DNA from: Phialophora verrucosa
Taxonomy: Eukaryota > Ascomycota > Eurotiomycetes > Chaetothyriales > Herpotrichiellaceae
Length of the DNA: 64,000 nt
Direction of reading: 5' to 3'
Assembly: GCA_002099365.1 (NCBI GenBank)
Contig: MSED01000001.1
Coordinates: 620,001-684,000, forward strand
A program made the translations under genes and the position numbers. Each line of letters begins with the position of its first letter. Within the stretch, counting starts at the first letter, position 1. Below, piece after piece: positions 47,909 to 59,425 of this stretch. Below the pieces are notes generated by a model. The model was not told the origin of the DNA and did no database searches. It was given only the letters and a program-made list of their open reading frames with translations.

Positions 47909-49040
47909 TGCAACGAAATCGTTCGTTGGTGCAGTTGACCTTGCCGAGTGTGCGGTGCTTCCTTTATTCATCCTTCCAGATTGATTTAGCGTCGGCGTTG
48001 AGGCCATGGCTGGTCTGGTACTGAATGTCAGCGGCCATTAGGGTGCATCTATATCCATATTGCGTACGGCAGTACAAGCCTCCTTCAGCAACTAAGTGTG
48101 AGCAAACTCGAAGAGAGAATCCGCAGTAACTCGCACTGTAATTCGGAAACGGGTAGTGGTGCAGTGTGTGCAACCTACTTACTACCGATCCTTTACTAGA
48201 CCACTCCAGAAATATGCGATTGCGACGCCACGCTGAGGGAGAAAGGACCACCATTCGAGTCACTGCCGTCCGAGACCTACTTCTATTCTACAGGGGTACG
48301 AATTGCCACACAAGGTGATGCAGACCGATTTGTCGCACACGATGTGAAGACCCAAGAATTCGACTTCTCACACCCAAAACTACGCCAGACGGACCATGTA
48401 ATTACCCAGTATTTCGAGGTACGAACAGGACAGGACCATCATCAAACTCGTCAGACCCGATCCTAATTCTGATGGCCGCATTCTATGTACTGTAGACAAG
48501 GCCTTGGAACGGTCTTTTTCTTGGAAGCGGTCGACGCCCCCGCCCTGCCCCCGACTTGCAAAGGCCTCTCAAGCCAGTGGTGCTCTAAAATCGGGTTTCA
48601 TATCCGCTTACCAGGAGGGAGAGTTATTGTTGGTAAAGACAACTACTTACGTACTGTAACTCTCCATCTTTTGATCGCTCGCCTCGCTCGCGGCGATATG
48701 CTTTGTGGGAAACTCGTGGAGACGGCCCTCACGGAGCATTGGGCATTAGAGATCTACATTGGCATAGAGATATATATATGTATTGGACAGGAAGCCGGGA
48801 CTGCATTGGCATACAAACATACATACATATTGGAATGGGAACTCGGTGCTGCAGGGAGGGAAGCGAGGGATGGGCAGCCACCTCGAAAGGTTACCAGCCT
48901 GGTGCTGTGAAGATGCCTTCTCACGTTAGCCCGTCCATCCCTTCACGGCAGATTTGAGAATTGAAGTCCTCGCTTTCAGTCACCTAATGTGACAGAAGAT
49001 CTCCCTTTATGCTTACCGTTCTCTGGCACGTGTCCTCACA
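47909..49040. other. convergent intergenic region
   Basis: About 1.1 kb between the 3' ends of ATG18 (+) and the dioxygenase gene (-). It has one open frame of about 140 codons on the plus strand (48485-48910) but no domain, splice or composition support. Short ATATATATGTAT and ATACATACATAC runs lie near 48770-48830. Confidence 0.5.
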
Positions 49041-50307
49041 TCAACTCTCCTCGCTCTTGTCCCCCTGCTTCGCCCGTTTCGCCCGCCAGAGATAATATTC
49101 CCCCGCCGTCATGACATCGTACTTGGCCGGCCGCTCATCAGTCACACAGCTCGGAATCGGCAGCATGGGCATCCGCCGATCCAGCCCGTAAAAGAAGGGG
49201 ATACTGTACCGCTCGTGCCCGGACTTGTTGATCACCCTGTGCACCGTGCTGACGAAGAAGTCGTTCGTCTGCCTCATGAAGCAGTCGGCGATGTTGATGA
49301 CGAACGAGCCCGGCACGGGCTTCGCGCGGATCCACCGCCCGGACTTTGACAGCACCTCCAACCCGCCCGACATGTCTTGGTTGACGATGGTGAAGCACTC
49401 GAAATCCGTGTGCGCGCCGATGCCGTTCTGGTCGTCCACCGAGGCTTGCTGCTCCGGGTAATGCAGGATGCGCATCCCGGCCTCGGGCCGCTGCGTCCAT
49501 TCGTCGAAATAGCTCTCCGGGAGGTGTAGGGCCAGGGCGAAGATCTGGGTCATCTTCCGCGCGAACTGCAGCATCGGCGTGTGGTATGCGTACAGGCCCT
49601 CCTTGAACCCCGGCAGTTCCGTCGGCCAGATCGATACACCGGCGTCGGAGTCCGGGTTTAGCGGATCCTGTTCGGCCGAGTATGCGAAGTTGAACGCTTC
49701 GCTGAGATCTGTTCGCATGTGGGCACAACAAGTAAGTACATAAGCACAGCATAAGCATGAACTTAAGCTTGAGGCGGGGGCGAGTCGAGCGGGCTTCCCT
49801 TCTGCCCCACCTCAGGGGGTCTTACATACCGTTGTGCTTTCTGCTGGCTTTGTTGTAACTCGCCATGGCGTGATAGCCTACATATTCCTTAGGCACGAGG
49901 TTCGTGTCCACCTCTAATTTCTTTTCCATGGGGAGTTTGAAGAAGCGCTTGGCTTGCTCGAATACTCCATCCGTCAACTTGGGGTCGAAGCGCTGCAGGG
50001 CACGACAGGGGAACACATGGTTAGCAGCCAGCCTTGCGTGCCGTTGCAAGCAATATGTAAGTTAGAAGGCACTTACATGATTGATCACGTAGAAGAACCC
50101 GATCCGATGGGCAGCCCCGCGGACTTTTTCCGCCACAGCCTGTCGGTCTTGCAGCTTGTCGCTGTAAATGCCCGCTACGTCGATGATGGGAATCTCATCT
50201 GCATCGATGGCTTCGTTGGACTCGACCTGCAGAGTCTGTCCATTCTGGAGCTTGATCACGAGAGGATCCGCGGGGTTAGCCTCGGTTTGGGTGGTGACTT
50301 GGGACAT
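49041..50307 (-). CDS. 2-oxoglutarate/Fe(II)-dependent dioxygenase (isopenicillin-N-synthase-like)
   Basis: Three exons: 50307-50077, 49992-49830 and 49708-49041, introns 84 and 121 bp, giving 353 aa. The enzyme couples decarboxylation of 2-oxoglutarate to hydroxylation of a small molecule. The DIOX_N half shows IPIIDVAGIYS and GFFYVINH, then AKRFFKLPMEKKLEVDTN. The catalytic half has the iron triad His231-x-Asp233 (GAHTDFECF) and His288 (VHRVIN), with 2-oxoglutarate-binding Arg298-x-Ser300 (RYS). The fungal family includes thymine-7-hydroxylase as well as secondary-metabolite and plant-hormone oxygenases. Its start faces the start of an NCS1 nucleobase-type permease across 929 bp, so a nucleobase or other nitrogenous ring is a reasonable substrate guess, but sequence alone does not decide it. 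The final 3' residues are rich in Lys/Glu. Confidence 0.9.
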
Positions 50308-51236
50308 GGTATCTGAATGAGGGCAGAGCCCACGATCTCGTCAATTTCTGCTGAGTGGTTAGATCCTCGGTGAGCTGTCTTTCCAACACCTGCCACGTTC
50401 TCAACTGTGGTCGAGTTATAAGTCGCTGGAGAACGGGGTACGGTCGGCAGTGGCCGGTCAAGCAGAACAACGCATTCCTTCGTACTGTCGAGGAAGTCCG
50501 GCACCGCACCAATCGATTGTACTCGGGGCGCCTCGACAGGCGGAGGTACCCGCCCGCAGCCATACTATGGTGCTTATCAGACCCCTAAGCCGCGTTAAGC
50601 TTACCTTGTCGCCTTGGTATATCATCCGTCCGTGGCTGGAAAGCTTGTTTCTTTCCTTCCTCTTCGAGATACGGCCCAGATTATCCGGGCATAGTTATTC
50701 CGGCAGTTGGAAGCTTACCTCCCCGATGATAATCTGTTGCAGACTGCAAGAGCGGTACTCCAAGGCACAATCTGCCTAAAAGGTCCGACTGAAAGGTAGT
50801 CATGGGGGTTCGATCCAAGCCGTTACAAGGCCACGAGGAGGCTCAATATCACCTTGACTTAGTTCCGTGAGACGAATTTGGGAATTATCGATATTCGGCC
50901 GTGCGTCTTGCATGTATCTGCTCGCTCCATTTCACCACGTGGCATCTTATCAAGATCTCCGGAATTCAGCGTTGCCCGCCGTTGAGATAAGAGTCCCTGG
51001 TGCAGGGCTCAGAAGGCTGGCCATATGTGGACGGCACGGGGAGTGCCCGGTACGGTCCTCCATCAGGTCTCCCAGACCTATGTCAGTGTATGCTTCGAGA
51101 GCCCTGATTCTGACAGTGTCTTGATAAACCCTCGATTCCAGACGGGCTTGATCTCTCTCGATCATCTTCCCGTCCGAAGCATTCTGGCGCTGCGTTTGAC
51201 CGACTCTGACCCTCGCTCTCCATTCGGAGCCGAACG
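50308..51236. promoter_or_regulatory. bidirectional promoter region, dioxygenase / NCS1 permease
   Basis: 929 bp between divergent starts. HGATAR-type GATA sites occur at 50574-50579, 50727-50732, 50885-50890, 50946-50952 (TGATAAG on the minus strand) and 50985-50991 (AGATAAG). The last two are inverted relative to each other and 32 bp apart, about 250 bp before the permease ATG. AreA-type GATA factors control nitrogen-source genes through such sites. The count is only modestly above what base composition would give, so regulation is a hypothesis. Confidence 0.45.
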
Positions 51237-53016
51237 ATGACTTCTCTGCGCCACCGAGCCTCTAGGCTCAGCAGGAAGCTCGAAGTCCCAGTCGACGAGA
51301 ATCTGGACGGCGCAAGAGCCACAGCATGGAATAACCGTGATCTCGCCCCCTTGCCGCCTTCCAGGCGGACCTGGACAGTATGGGGATTCCTGGGATTCTG
51401 GGCCGTCATTCAATTGAACACCGTGGGATGGCAAACGGCAAGCTCGTTGATATCCCTGGGTTTGAGCGTCTGGGAAGCCATGATCGTGACAATCATCGCC
51501 AAGGTTGGTTCCGCTCATAGTGCCCTCCATTCTCTTCAAACACACACTGACCCCCTCATGCCAGTTCTGCATTGCGGCCGTTGCCATCAGCAATGGCTGG
51601 TGGGGTGCCTTGTGGCATGTCGGTTTCTCCGTTGGCAATCGTGCTGTCTGGGGTCTTAGAGGGTCATACCTTGCTTTGGCACAGCGAATCATGCTTTGCC
51701 TTGTATGGTATGCCGTTCAAGCTTGGATCGGCGGCCAGATGACGGGCGTGATGTTGTACGCCATCTTTTCCGGGTTCAAGCACATCCCCAATACGTTCCC
51801 AGAGAGCGCACACATGACAACCCAACAGTTCGTTGGCTTCATCGTCTTCCTCTGCTTCCAGTTTCCTTGCCTGCTGATCCCTCCCGAGAGGACAGCCATT
51901 CTCTTCCGGTGGGCGAACATCATTGTTGCCATCACCATGGTGTCCGTCACAATCTGGGCGCTCTCAACAGCGCACGGCGCCGGTCCTCTGCTCACTGCCA
52001 ACAGCACGCTGACTACGACCAGCGAGAGAGCATGGGCTATCATTCGCGGCATCACCACCGTCATCGGTGCAGTAGCCGTGTCCCTGACAAACCAAAGCGA
52101 CTTCAACCGTTTCGCAAAGACGCCGGGTGCCCAGGTTCCCGGTCAAATTCACTCCACCGTTGTCATCGGAGCACTTGTGACCCTCATGGGCACTCTAAGC
52201 ACCTCTGCTGCCCAGAAGATCTATGGTGAAGTGATCTGGTCTCCTGCTGAACTGGCCATCCGCTGGATGCAGGATGGCTATACAGCCAAATCCCGTGCAG
52301 GGGCCTTCTTCGCCGGACTGGGATTCTTCATCTCCCAGCTTAGCATCAATACAGTCGACAATGCATGGCCAGGAGGATTCGACCTAGCTGCACTGTTTCC
52401 CCGGTGGATCAACATCCGTCGTGGTGCCGTCATCACATTCGTGCTCGGCATCGCGATCAACCCCTGGCAACTGGCCGATACTGCCAACACCTTCATCAAT
52501 GTGCTGGACGGGTATAGCGTCTTTCTGGGCCCCATGACGGGGATGATGGTTTGCGACTTCTGGATTGTTCGCCACAGAAAGCTGAAGCTCTCCGATTTGT
52601 ACGTCCCGAACAAGTCATCCATCTACTGGTACACCTATGGTTTCAATTGGCGGGCATATGTCTCGTGGCTTATTGGTATGGCGCCTGCTTTACCTGGCTT
52701 CATCAACGCCGTCAATCCGTCAATCAAGGTCCCCAAAGGTGCACAGGAGATCTTCTATCTGGCATATATTGAAGGATTTGCTTTGGCCTTTGCTGTTCAT
52801 TATGTGCTGAATTGGTTATTCCCTGTGCCTGGGTTGGGAAAGACTGACGATGAGGACATATTTGCAACCTTCACGGTTGAGGAGGCCCGCAAGTTGGGCG
52901 TGTTGCCTCATCCACGGCTGCTGGAAGGAATAGAGGTGCATGAAAGCGAAGTCTCGCCATCGGAGGACGACACGGAGACAAAGGTGGTTGTTGTTGGGGA
53001 GAAAGCAGTCAACTGA
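51237..53016 (+). CDS. NCS1-family nucleobase/allantoin/thiamine-type permease (Fur-like)
   Basis: Two exons, 51237-51503 and 51565-53016, with a 61-bp phase-0 intron, giving 572 aa. NCS1 proteins are 12-segment plasma-membrane symporters for purines, pyrimidines, allantoin, hydantoins or thiamine precursors. Visible: hydrophilic N-terminus, then NRDLAPLPPSRRTWTVWGFL, VIQLNTVGWQTASSLISLGL, SNGWWGALWHVGFSVGNRAVWG, SLTNQSDFNRFAK and INPWQLADTANTFINVLDGY, then GPMTGMMVCDFWIVRHRKLK. These fit the Fur branch (uracil, allantoin, uridine, thiamine) better than the Fcy branch. The C-terminal tail is acidic. The weak donor (GTTGGT) is supported by reading frame and protein continuity (IIAK|FCIAAVAISNGWW). 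Divergent from the dioxygenase gene, with which it may share regulation. Confidence 0.92.
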
Positions 53017-53825
53017 ACCCGGAATCTGGAAGCCGCAGAGCTGATGTGCTTTCTTCGCAGAACAGTTCTACGCGCTTCCGGTCCACTTCTCTGCCACTCC
53101 CCAGCTATTCCAAATAGAAAGAAAGGCGACAAGTGTCGTTGTTCTTCGCTCTCTTGCTCTTATGTTTGCAGGCTCCAAAGTTAGTCGCAGGGGAACTCTG
53201 CCGCTACAGCGCCTCTCAGTGAGATAGATGTTCACGACCAATACAGCTGGCTTGAGAGTCGTAAAGGGAGGATGATAGTGCCTTAACGACAGGACATCGA
53301 TGTGATTACCAATGTCTCATCCCATGAGCTTCTCCTTGCTCGGCCAGACCACTTGAATAAATTTCAGCAGATCCCTGATTCTTGACATGAGTCACCCATT
53401 TCTCACACTTTACGCATGTTGGCCGCAGTGAAGGTATAATGGTGCACTTGAGGATGGCGGGAGTCCCACAACTTGAAGGCTGTGACGAGGACGGTTGAAT
53501 TTTCCATGTCAAGCAGGCCGAGTGAAGTGGTGCAAAACAGTAGCGAATCAGGCAGTGGTCGCATCCATCCATCTCAGCCCCTGAGACGTCTGTGATACTG
53601 CAAATATTTCATCGACACCTTCTACTGTGCTCATGTCTCTTCGACAGTCTTGCATCGACAGCTAGTTTGCGCCGCCGGAGTAAAATGCACTTTGCATCCA
53701 TCTTCGTCACCGTAGTCCTTCCCTCGTATAATAACTACGTCGACTCGTAGCATCAAAGTCACGGTGAGAACGAATTCCAACTCGCTCGTAATGGCGTTGT
53801 CTGTCATGATGAATCTGACAGATGA
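53017..53825. other. intergenic region, nothing supported
   Basis: About 800 bp after the permease gene. May contain an unrecognised first exon of the following gene. Confidence 0.45.
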
Positions 53826-55013
53826 AAATCCTCGCGTCCGAGAGACTGTGACCAACAGCGCGCTTCGGGAGGATCTGACTCTGATTCCTCAGAGCTTCAA
53901 CCGCGACCCTCGACCTCACCTTCCAGAAAATCAGCAACCTCGAACGCGCTGTCGTCGCGTGAAATCCCAGTCTTGCATGCAAAAGACTACACACCCGCAC
54001 TCCAGCGTGTCATACAGCACATCCACGGCTTGTCAGATGGGACTACTCACACGCAATACTGGCAGGAATTCCCTTTGAGTTCCGAAGACTTCGAGAACTT
54101 GCAGGAATTGGTTGCAGGTAATAAATTTGCAGTTCAGAAACTGAGGTATGATGGCCGCTCTGTCAGATCTTCACTGCAATAATCTTCGCTGACTTGAGAT
54201 GAAGATATGACTACTCAGCCAACGACCGAAGCTTCATCCTCAGAATGACTCTTGATGTGATCCACAGTGCTTATAGGAGTGAGCTTGAGTTCTTTTTCCG
54301 CTCACAGCTGGCGTCGATACCCACGCGAAATGAGGTTCCTCCAGCCGCAGCGGATTTTGCTGCTGGTGTTAGATGCTCGGGCGACGGAACATTTAAGTAC
54401 CCTTCAACCCGGCCCGGCCTCCAAACATACAATTGCCGGAGCCCCGACTGTTGGTTCCGCCACAAGACACGACAATATCCAAGCTTCATTATTGAGATTG
54501 CGAATTCACAGAGCACAAAGAGTCTGGAGAGGCTTGCAAAAGAGTACCTACTCGAGACAAATGGAGAAGTCCGAACCGTAGTCGGGATCGCCTTGGATTA
54601 CAATGACAAGAACCACGCTACAGTGTCGGTATGGAGACCGAGACTCAACAACGAGGGAATCGTCGTAGAGGTTATGTGCGAGCGTCTTGTAGGTTATCCC
54701 AGCAGACATCATACAGGTGCTAATACTCTATCAGAGCACTCGAATTTCCGGTGGCCAAATGAACCCCGACCCAGGCAGCGGCTTACGCCTATCGCTCGAG
54801 GACTTTGCATTTTCCCGAGAAAGTGGTTTTCTTGACCATCTTGATCAAGTCCACATCTTTCTCTCCGCCCAGCAGCTCTGCAACATTCTAGAGGAAGCAG
54901 AAGAGCAACAGAGGACGGCAAATGGAGAAGGCGCATCGAACCTTGTGCCGGCCGCGCTCCATGCTCAAGGCCCACGCCTAAGTGGTTACAACCTGAGGCC
55001 TCGACAACAGTGA
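53826..55013 (+). CDS. uncharacterised fungal protein, possible PD-(D/E)XK-like fold
   Basis: Three supported exons: from about 53826 to 54145, 54205-54688 and 54735-55013, with introns of 59 and 46 bp that have branch points (GCTGAC, GCTAAT) and keep frame. About 360 codons. No in-frame ATG is found upstream of REIPVLHAKDYTPALQRVI, so the true start lies in an unseen 5' exon or has been lost. The centre has CSGDGTFKYPSTRPG followed by YPSFIIEIANSQSTKSLERLAKEYL, RTVVGIALDYNDKNHATVSVWRP. That arrangement recalls Uma2-like/PD-(D/E)XK nuclease-fold proteins widespread in filamentous fungi, although the expected catalytic Lys is not evident (EIA). The tail is helical and acidic, ending GYNLRPRQQ. 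I do not know its function; assignment to a nuclease fold is tentative. Confidence 0.6.
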
Positions 55014-58000
55014 GAGTGACCTCATCTCATACGAGTTGTGGCTAGGATGGCATATTTCAGTGGATGGAGCGGTGTTTATGATCTGTGCCAAGGGGCTGAA
55101 GTTGATGTAGGCAGATAGGACCCTGCCCACGATGCCTGGAAGTGGCATTGCGTACTAATAACTATGGACTTGTTCCCGAGATTCGACGTAATGCCATGGT
55201 GTGGGAAATCTGCTCGCACCGCACCCTGCTTTGGGACGGGGCTGGGCAGTAACCCGCGTGTCACCCAAACAGGTTATGAAACCCTAAGCGCCTGTACGCC
55301 GTGGGGGTCGAGGGTCCATGGCGACTCACCCTGGTGGAGGACACACGGCACCAGTGGTTGGCGCTCAAAGACGAGGTAGATCGACACCGAGCGCACCTCG
55401 ATCGGTGGTCAGGCCGTTCAGGAGGTTAGAAGCGTAATAGATCAGTCGGTTCGACGAAGCGACCGATAACCATGTACGTATTATAGCCGTGTATCGGAAA
55501 GCGTGCTCTAGTAATTCCGGCAGCGTCTGCAGCCACGGTTAGGACTGTTCTTGAGCAGTCCTCGTGGTGTCCTTGTAGCTTTTGGTCCATACTGAGCTTT
55601 GCACCTTCTCGTCACTCCCTTGCCTTGATGGCTGGCCGAGGACACACACGACATATGGTCGAGGACATCCTGGGCAGCTTCAGACCACGATCGAGGCCCG
55701 CTTCGTGCAGCTGTATCGACAAGATCCGGGCAAATTTCTGAAGGACGTGGCATGTACACCTCGCAACCCGCTAGTAATGGCCAGAGACGTGTTATACACA
55801 GCATCGCCCCCTTTCGAGCATTGTCGGAGGCTATGTTTTGAGCGCACGGACTACGGCTGGCTGTACGAGGTTGTGGCGAGTGCGCCATAACCCTTTTGCC
55901 TGATATGAGGGTGACTTTGCCCACCAGTACACCGCCTAATGGTTCTATGACACAGAAGATCCCCATTTTCGGTCTCCGATCCATAATGGGAAGGGAATGT
56001 CTGCATACTCACCAGGGTGGATAGGACAATGCCTTTGAAGGTTAACGACATTGCGTCCATAAACATTAGGCCTGGGATGGAGAGAGATGAGGGGATGAAG
56101 CTCCATTTTGCAAGCTGAGCGCAGATCTAGACAAAGACGTTGGAGGCTGGTAGCAATGTAAAGCGGCCCTCTGCTGATCGTACCAGGATACTCTGGCACT
56201 ACTCTCATTTATGCGACTACTGGATTCAGGTGAAAAGGCCTTTCATGCCAGTCCCACACTGCCCCGCCGATGTCATAACCCCCGGTCTTAGCGTCGACCG
56301 TCCGCTCCCGGACATAGTCGCAAGACGAGGACTCCTGTAAAAGTGCTCGAAGATGGGCATTTTCAGGTCGCAATTCGTGCCTGCCCGTCTGCATCTGTCA
56401 CAGGGGATGGTGACTTTTACGCGACGTCGTTTCTGGCTGAGTTTCATCCTAAATTGATCTACAGCTTCGACAGCGGAAGGTTTGCGGGGCAAGGCGTGTC
56501 TCGTATTAGTACGGGGTTCTTGGCTCAGAACGTGTCGTTTACGAGGACTCGTACGAGAAAGAGTTGAATGAGACAAAGCGCGGATCCGGGGGGGCGGGTC
56601 CGCCAAGCGGCATCCTCGGCTCCGGAAGGGGTTAGACTCCCGGTATCCTAGCGGCGGCTGTGGCGTTATACCTCGGCCTCCTCAGAATCTGACAACTGCA
56701 AGAGCTTTGAAGCGACTAGATTTTGCTCCTGTACCTGCCCATCAAGACGTCTAAACAATGCTAAGTGATTGCAGCGACCGGACCCACATGAGATGACTCT
56801 CCCATCCCATTCTCCGTCATTTGCCATTGTCTAAATGGAGAAGTCGCTGAATGAGACAATAGACCGTATGGTGAATGACTGAGGCAAGTTAGAGCTGGCC
56901 TTTGGACACAGTGATCACTACTACGAGTCCAGGTTCCCCTGGCTCGGAGTTCCTTTGATGTGGTATGCGTTGTCCCTGGCGAGACGAATCGAAAGTCAAC
57001 AGGGCGAAGGAATCTTGTGTCTCAAGAACCCCGGTTCTTCTACTTAGGGTTTGAACCGGCCGCCAGGTCTCTTGGCAGACGCATTGTAAACATTTTACGG
57101 TTAATTTTAAGTCTATGATGGCACAATAGCATTATACGATGCCTTCTCAGCGAGGTCTAACATAGAAAGATTTATATAGAACATCCAGAAGCAAGTTCAG
57201 ATAGTGAAGCATACGGGAGGCACAGTAGGAGGGTGTAGTCCGTATTCTGAGACAGATCGGTGGGTGTTTGGTTCTTCATTGTGACGACTCGAAGGAGACA
57301 CCTAATAGACAGGGGAAGCAATTTCAATCTAATCTGCGCCTCGACATAAGGGGCCGGTCTATGACCAGGCTACAACAAGCAAACTTTCCGAGGGAAAATC
57401 CCACGTATAGAAGACGCGATTTCAAGTTCAGCATGCCACGGGATTTGAGAAATCCCGTCGTATCCTCTAGTGATCTGCAGCGCAAGCTTTACCGCTAAGG
57501 GTAGAACCTGGCAGTCTGACTGGTAGGATCTTCGGTATACGATCCATGAGACTTGAGGTCATCGTCGGGTCCGATATGAAGTTACTTTGTCTTCTACCCC
57601 AGCGAGGCAGTTCGTTGTGGTTCGAACGCGTTTTAGTGCTTAGTAACAGCACCTTTAACCTTGTACAAGGAGACAATCATGATTTCTCAACGCTAAGCAC
57701 TGCACACTTTGGGGCTTGCATTGTCTTCTGGGGTCTGGTGGGTCCACTGCTAGGACACTTTTACTATGCTATCCCGTAATAGTAGACGTCGGCTTCTGGT
57801 TTGGCACACCTATGACCAGTTCCCTTAGACACGCATGGCACTCACCGTCTGTACTTCCCTAACTTGAAGTCCGTATATCGTTACTATAGCCTTGTGTTCT
57901 AGATCTATCACGCGTGCCTCAATTTCACGGACTTGACCCCGTTAGAAGGGCAGGTCCGAGTGTGCAGGTGGATGTGACCTATGTGAGCGACCTGGATGGA

Positions 58001-58880
58001 CATACGAGCCTCGAATATTTCACCTGTCACCCAAATCATTCTCGTCATGCATGAAACAAGAACACATGGAGGCCGCACTACCGACCTTTGTAAGCGCTAC
58101 CCTGAAGAGTGGACTGCACCAACCCCGTTGTTAATTGAGGTGTCCGAGGATTGGGACAGTGAGACCCTGGTGCCTCCACCATATCAGCAGGCAGGGACAA
58201 CATCATCGCTCAGCCCGTTCTCTTGGATCAGTGCTAGTGCTTGCCTGCGTGGAGCTTTGGGCAATATCTTCATGAGCAATACAATGGAGAGTAAAGAGAA
58301 ACAGAGGGGAGGAGAGTAGGCTCATCCTCTACATGGCAGCAGTCTTGTATTATACTCAAATCCTCTCTATTACAAGAGGTGTGCTGTGGAAGCAGGCAGC
58401 GAGATTGTGGCAGGGCATCACAGTATGTCTTCAAACCTCTGATCTCCTATCTTCGAGAGCACGCGGCTCCCAGCTATGGGCCATGGGCTATGATGTCCGT
58501 GCCCGTGCCTCCTGCCTCGCCGGACAGGGAACGAACAAGCACGGGGATGGAGCAGCAGGGATGGGAGAAAAATACCCACCACAGAGATGGGGCGTCAGCC
58601 CGTACAAGACCACCCTTGTTCATGTTCCTGAATCATATTTTGCCCAGCACAGGATCGTTGAATTTCAGTTTGGCCCACAGTACGCGAATATGCATCTTCG
58701 CCAGTACCACCTTCCTGATATGCCCGCATCATGTTTAGGAGTCAATATGGTGGCTTGGCAGCAAGCAGAACGTTATAAAGCAGAGGTCTCCTGCGTGTTG
58801 TTTTCTTCCTCACAGTTTTCACAAAGCAACTGCAAGAGGAGATCCAAAACTATCGAAATCCGTACTTCTTCAAAATCACC
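55014..58880. other. gene-poor region with a decayed regulator fragment
   Basis: Nearly 3.9 kb without a supported intact gene. 55264-55900 has moderately open frames with no recognisable motif. A Zn2Cys6-like fragment lies at 56209-56480 on the minus strand (listed separately). 57000-58000 looks AT-richer than the rest, with scattered stops in all frames, as in decayed sequence. The 201-codon plus-strand frame at 58333-58938 overlaps the next gene's signal-peptide exon and has no domain. Confidence 0.5.
56209..56480 (-). pseudogene. decayed Zn(II)2Cys6 regulator fragment
   Basis: On the minus strand KRRRVKVTIPCDRCRRAGTN, followed by CDL, carries the typical second half of a zinc cluster (PC-x2-C-x6-C), but the first-half cysteines are absent although the flanking KRRRVK context remains. 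A coil-like segment normally found after the cluster (PENAHLRALLQES) follows immediately in another frame (+1). Missing cysteines together with a frame change point to a decayed gene. No fungal-specific domain follows. Confidence 0.4.
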
Positions 58881-59425
58881 ATGGCTTCCCTTCTCAACTT
58901 TGTACTGGCTGCCTCAGTCATACTCCCACAATTCGTGAGTACATGTCTGCAATTGGGGAAGAGTGTCCTCGCGACAAATCCTGGGTATTGTTCGTGCTGA
59001 TGATAAACGCACAGGTTCTTGGCCAAGTGTCGTCGGACGGCAGCATGGGCGTTGTGAATGTAGCTACCACAGGCGGTGGTGGTACAGGAAGCCCACAGTG
59101 CATCCCTGAATGCCGCGTGTCTCTTAAGGTTGATGGTTGTTCCGGCCAAGGCTACACCGTTGGAGACTGCCTTGAGAACTCCCAGCGGCCTGCGGGCTCT
59201 TCCAGTAAGGTGGACCTTGAAGGTTGCGATGGGTGGAGCTTCCACTTCGATCGACGCGCTGGCGGAGCTGGGCCAAACCAGCCTGTTGTTGCGGTGAACG
59301 ACAACAAGGGCAATGAATTCCTGTGGTACCTGAGCAACTGCGAGGCCGATAACCAAGGTGGCGGCATCAGCAACCAGTGCGCCAGCACCAGTCATGGTTG
59401 TGATGCGCTTTCCGAGTTTGCCTGA
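58881..59425 (+). CDS. small secreted cysteine-rich protein
   Basis: Two exons, 58881-58934 and 59015-59425, 80-bp phase-0 intron, giving 154 aa. The first exon plus the start of the second give a convincing signal peptide (MASLLNFVLAASVILPQFVLGQ); the ATG has good context (ATCACCATGG). The mature part is about 132 residues and has eight cysteines (QCIPEC, DGC, GDC, EGC, SNC, NQC, HGC), enough for four disulfides, with glycine-rich segments. I recognise no domain. Small size, secretion, even cysteine count and position in a gene-poor region are traits shared by fungal effectors and antimicrobial-like proteins, but also by ordinary wall or matrix proteins. Role unknown. Confidence 0.75.

Noticed and set aside
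48887..48900. AAGGTTACCAG, a possible fourth copy of the dispersed repeat
   Set aside because: Only about a dozen bases match and none of the other blocks follow.
48485..48910. 141-codon plus-strand open frame after ATG18
   Set aside because: Contains low-complexity ATAC/ATAT-derived peptide (IYICIG...) and no family pattern; likely chance.
50780..50830. GGTTCGATCC, resembling a tRNA T-loop
   Set aside because: The flanking bases do not form a five-pair T stem, and no acceptor or anticodon arm could be found.
57035..57075. GGTTTGAACC-like sequence, possible tRNA T-arm
   Set aside because: No T stem on either strand and no matching D or anticodon arms.
58333..58938. 201-codon plus-strand open frame
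   Set aside because: No domain or splice support, and it overlaps in another frame the signal-peptide exon of the secreted-protein gene.
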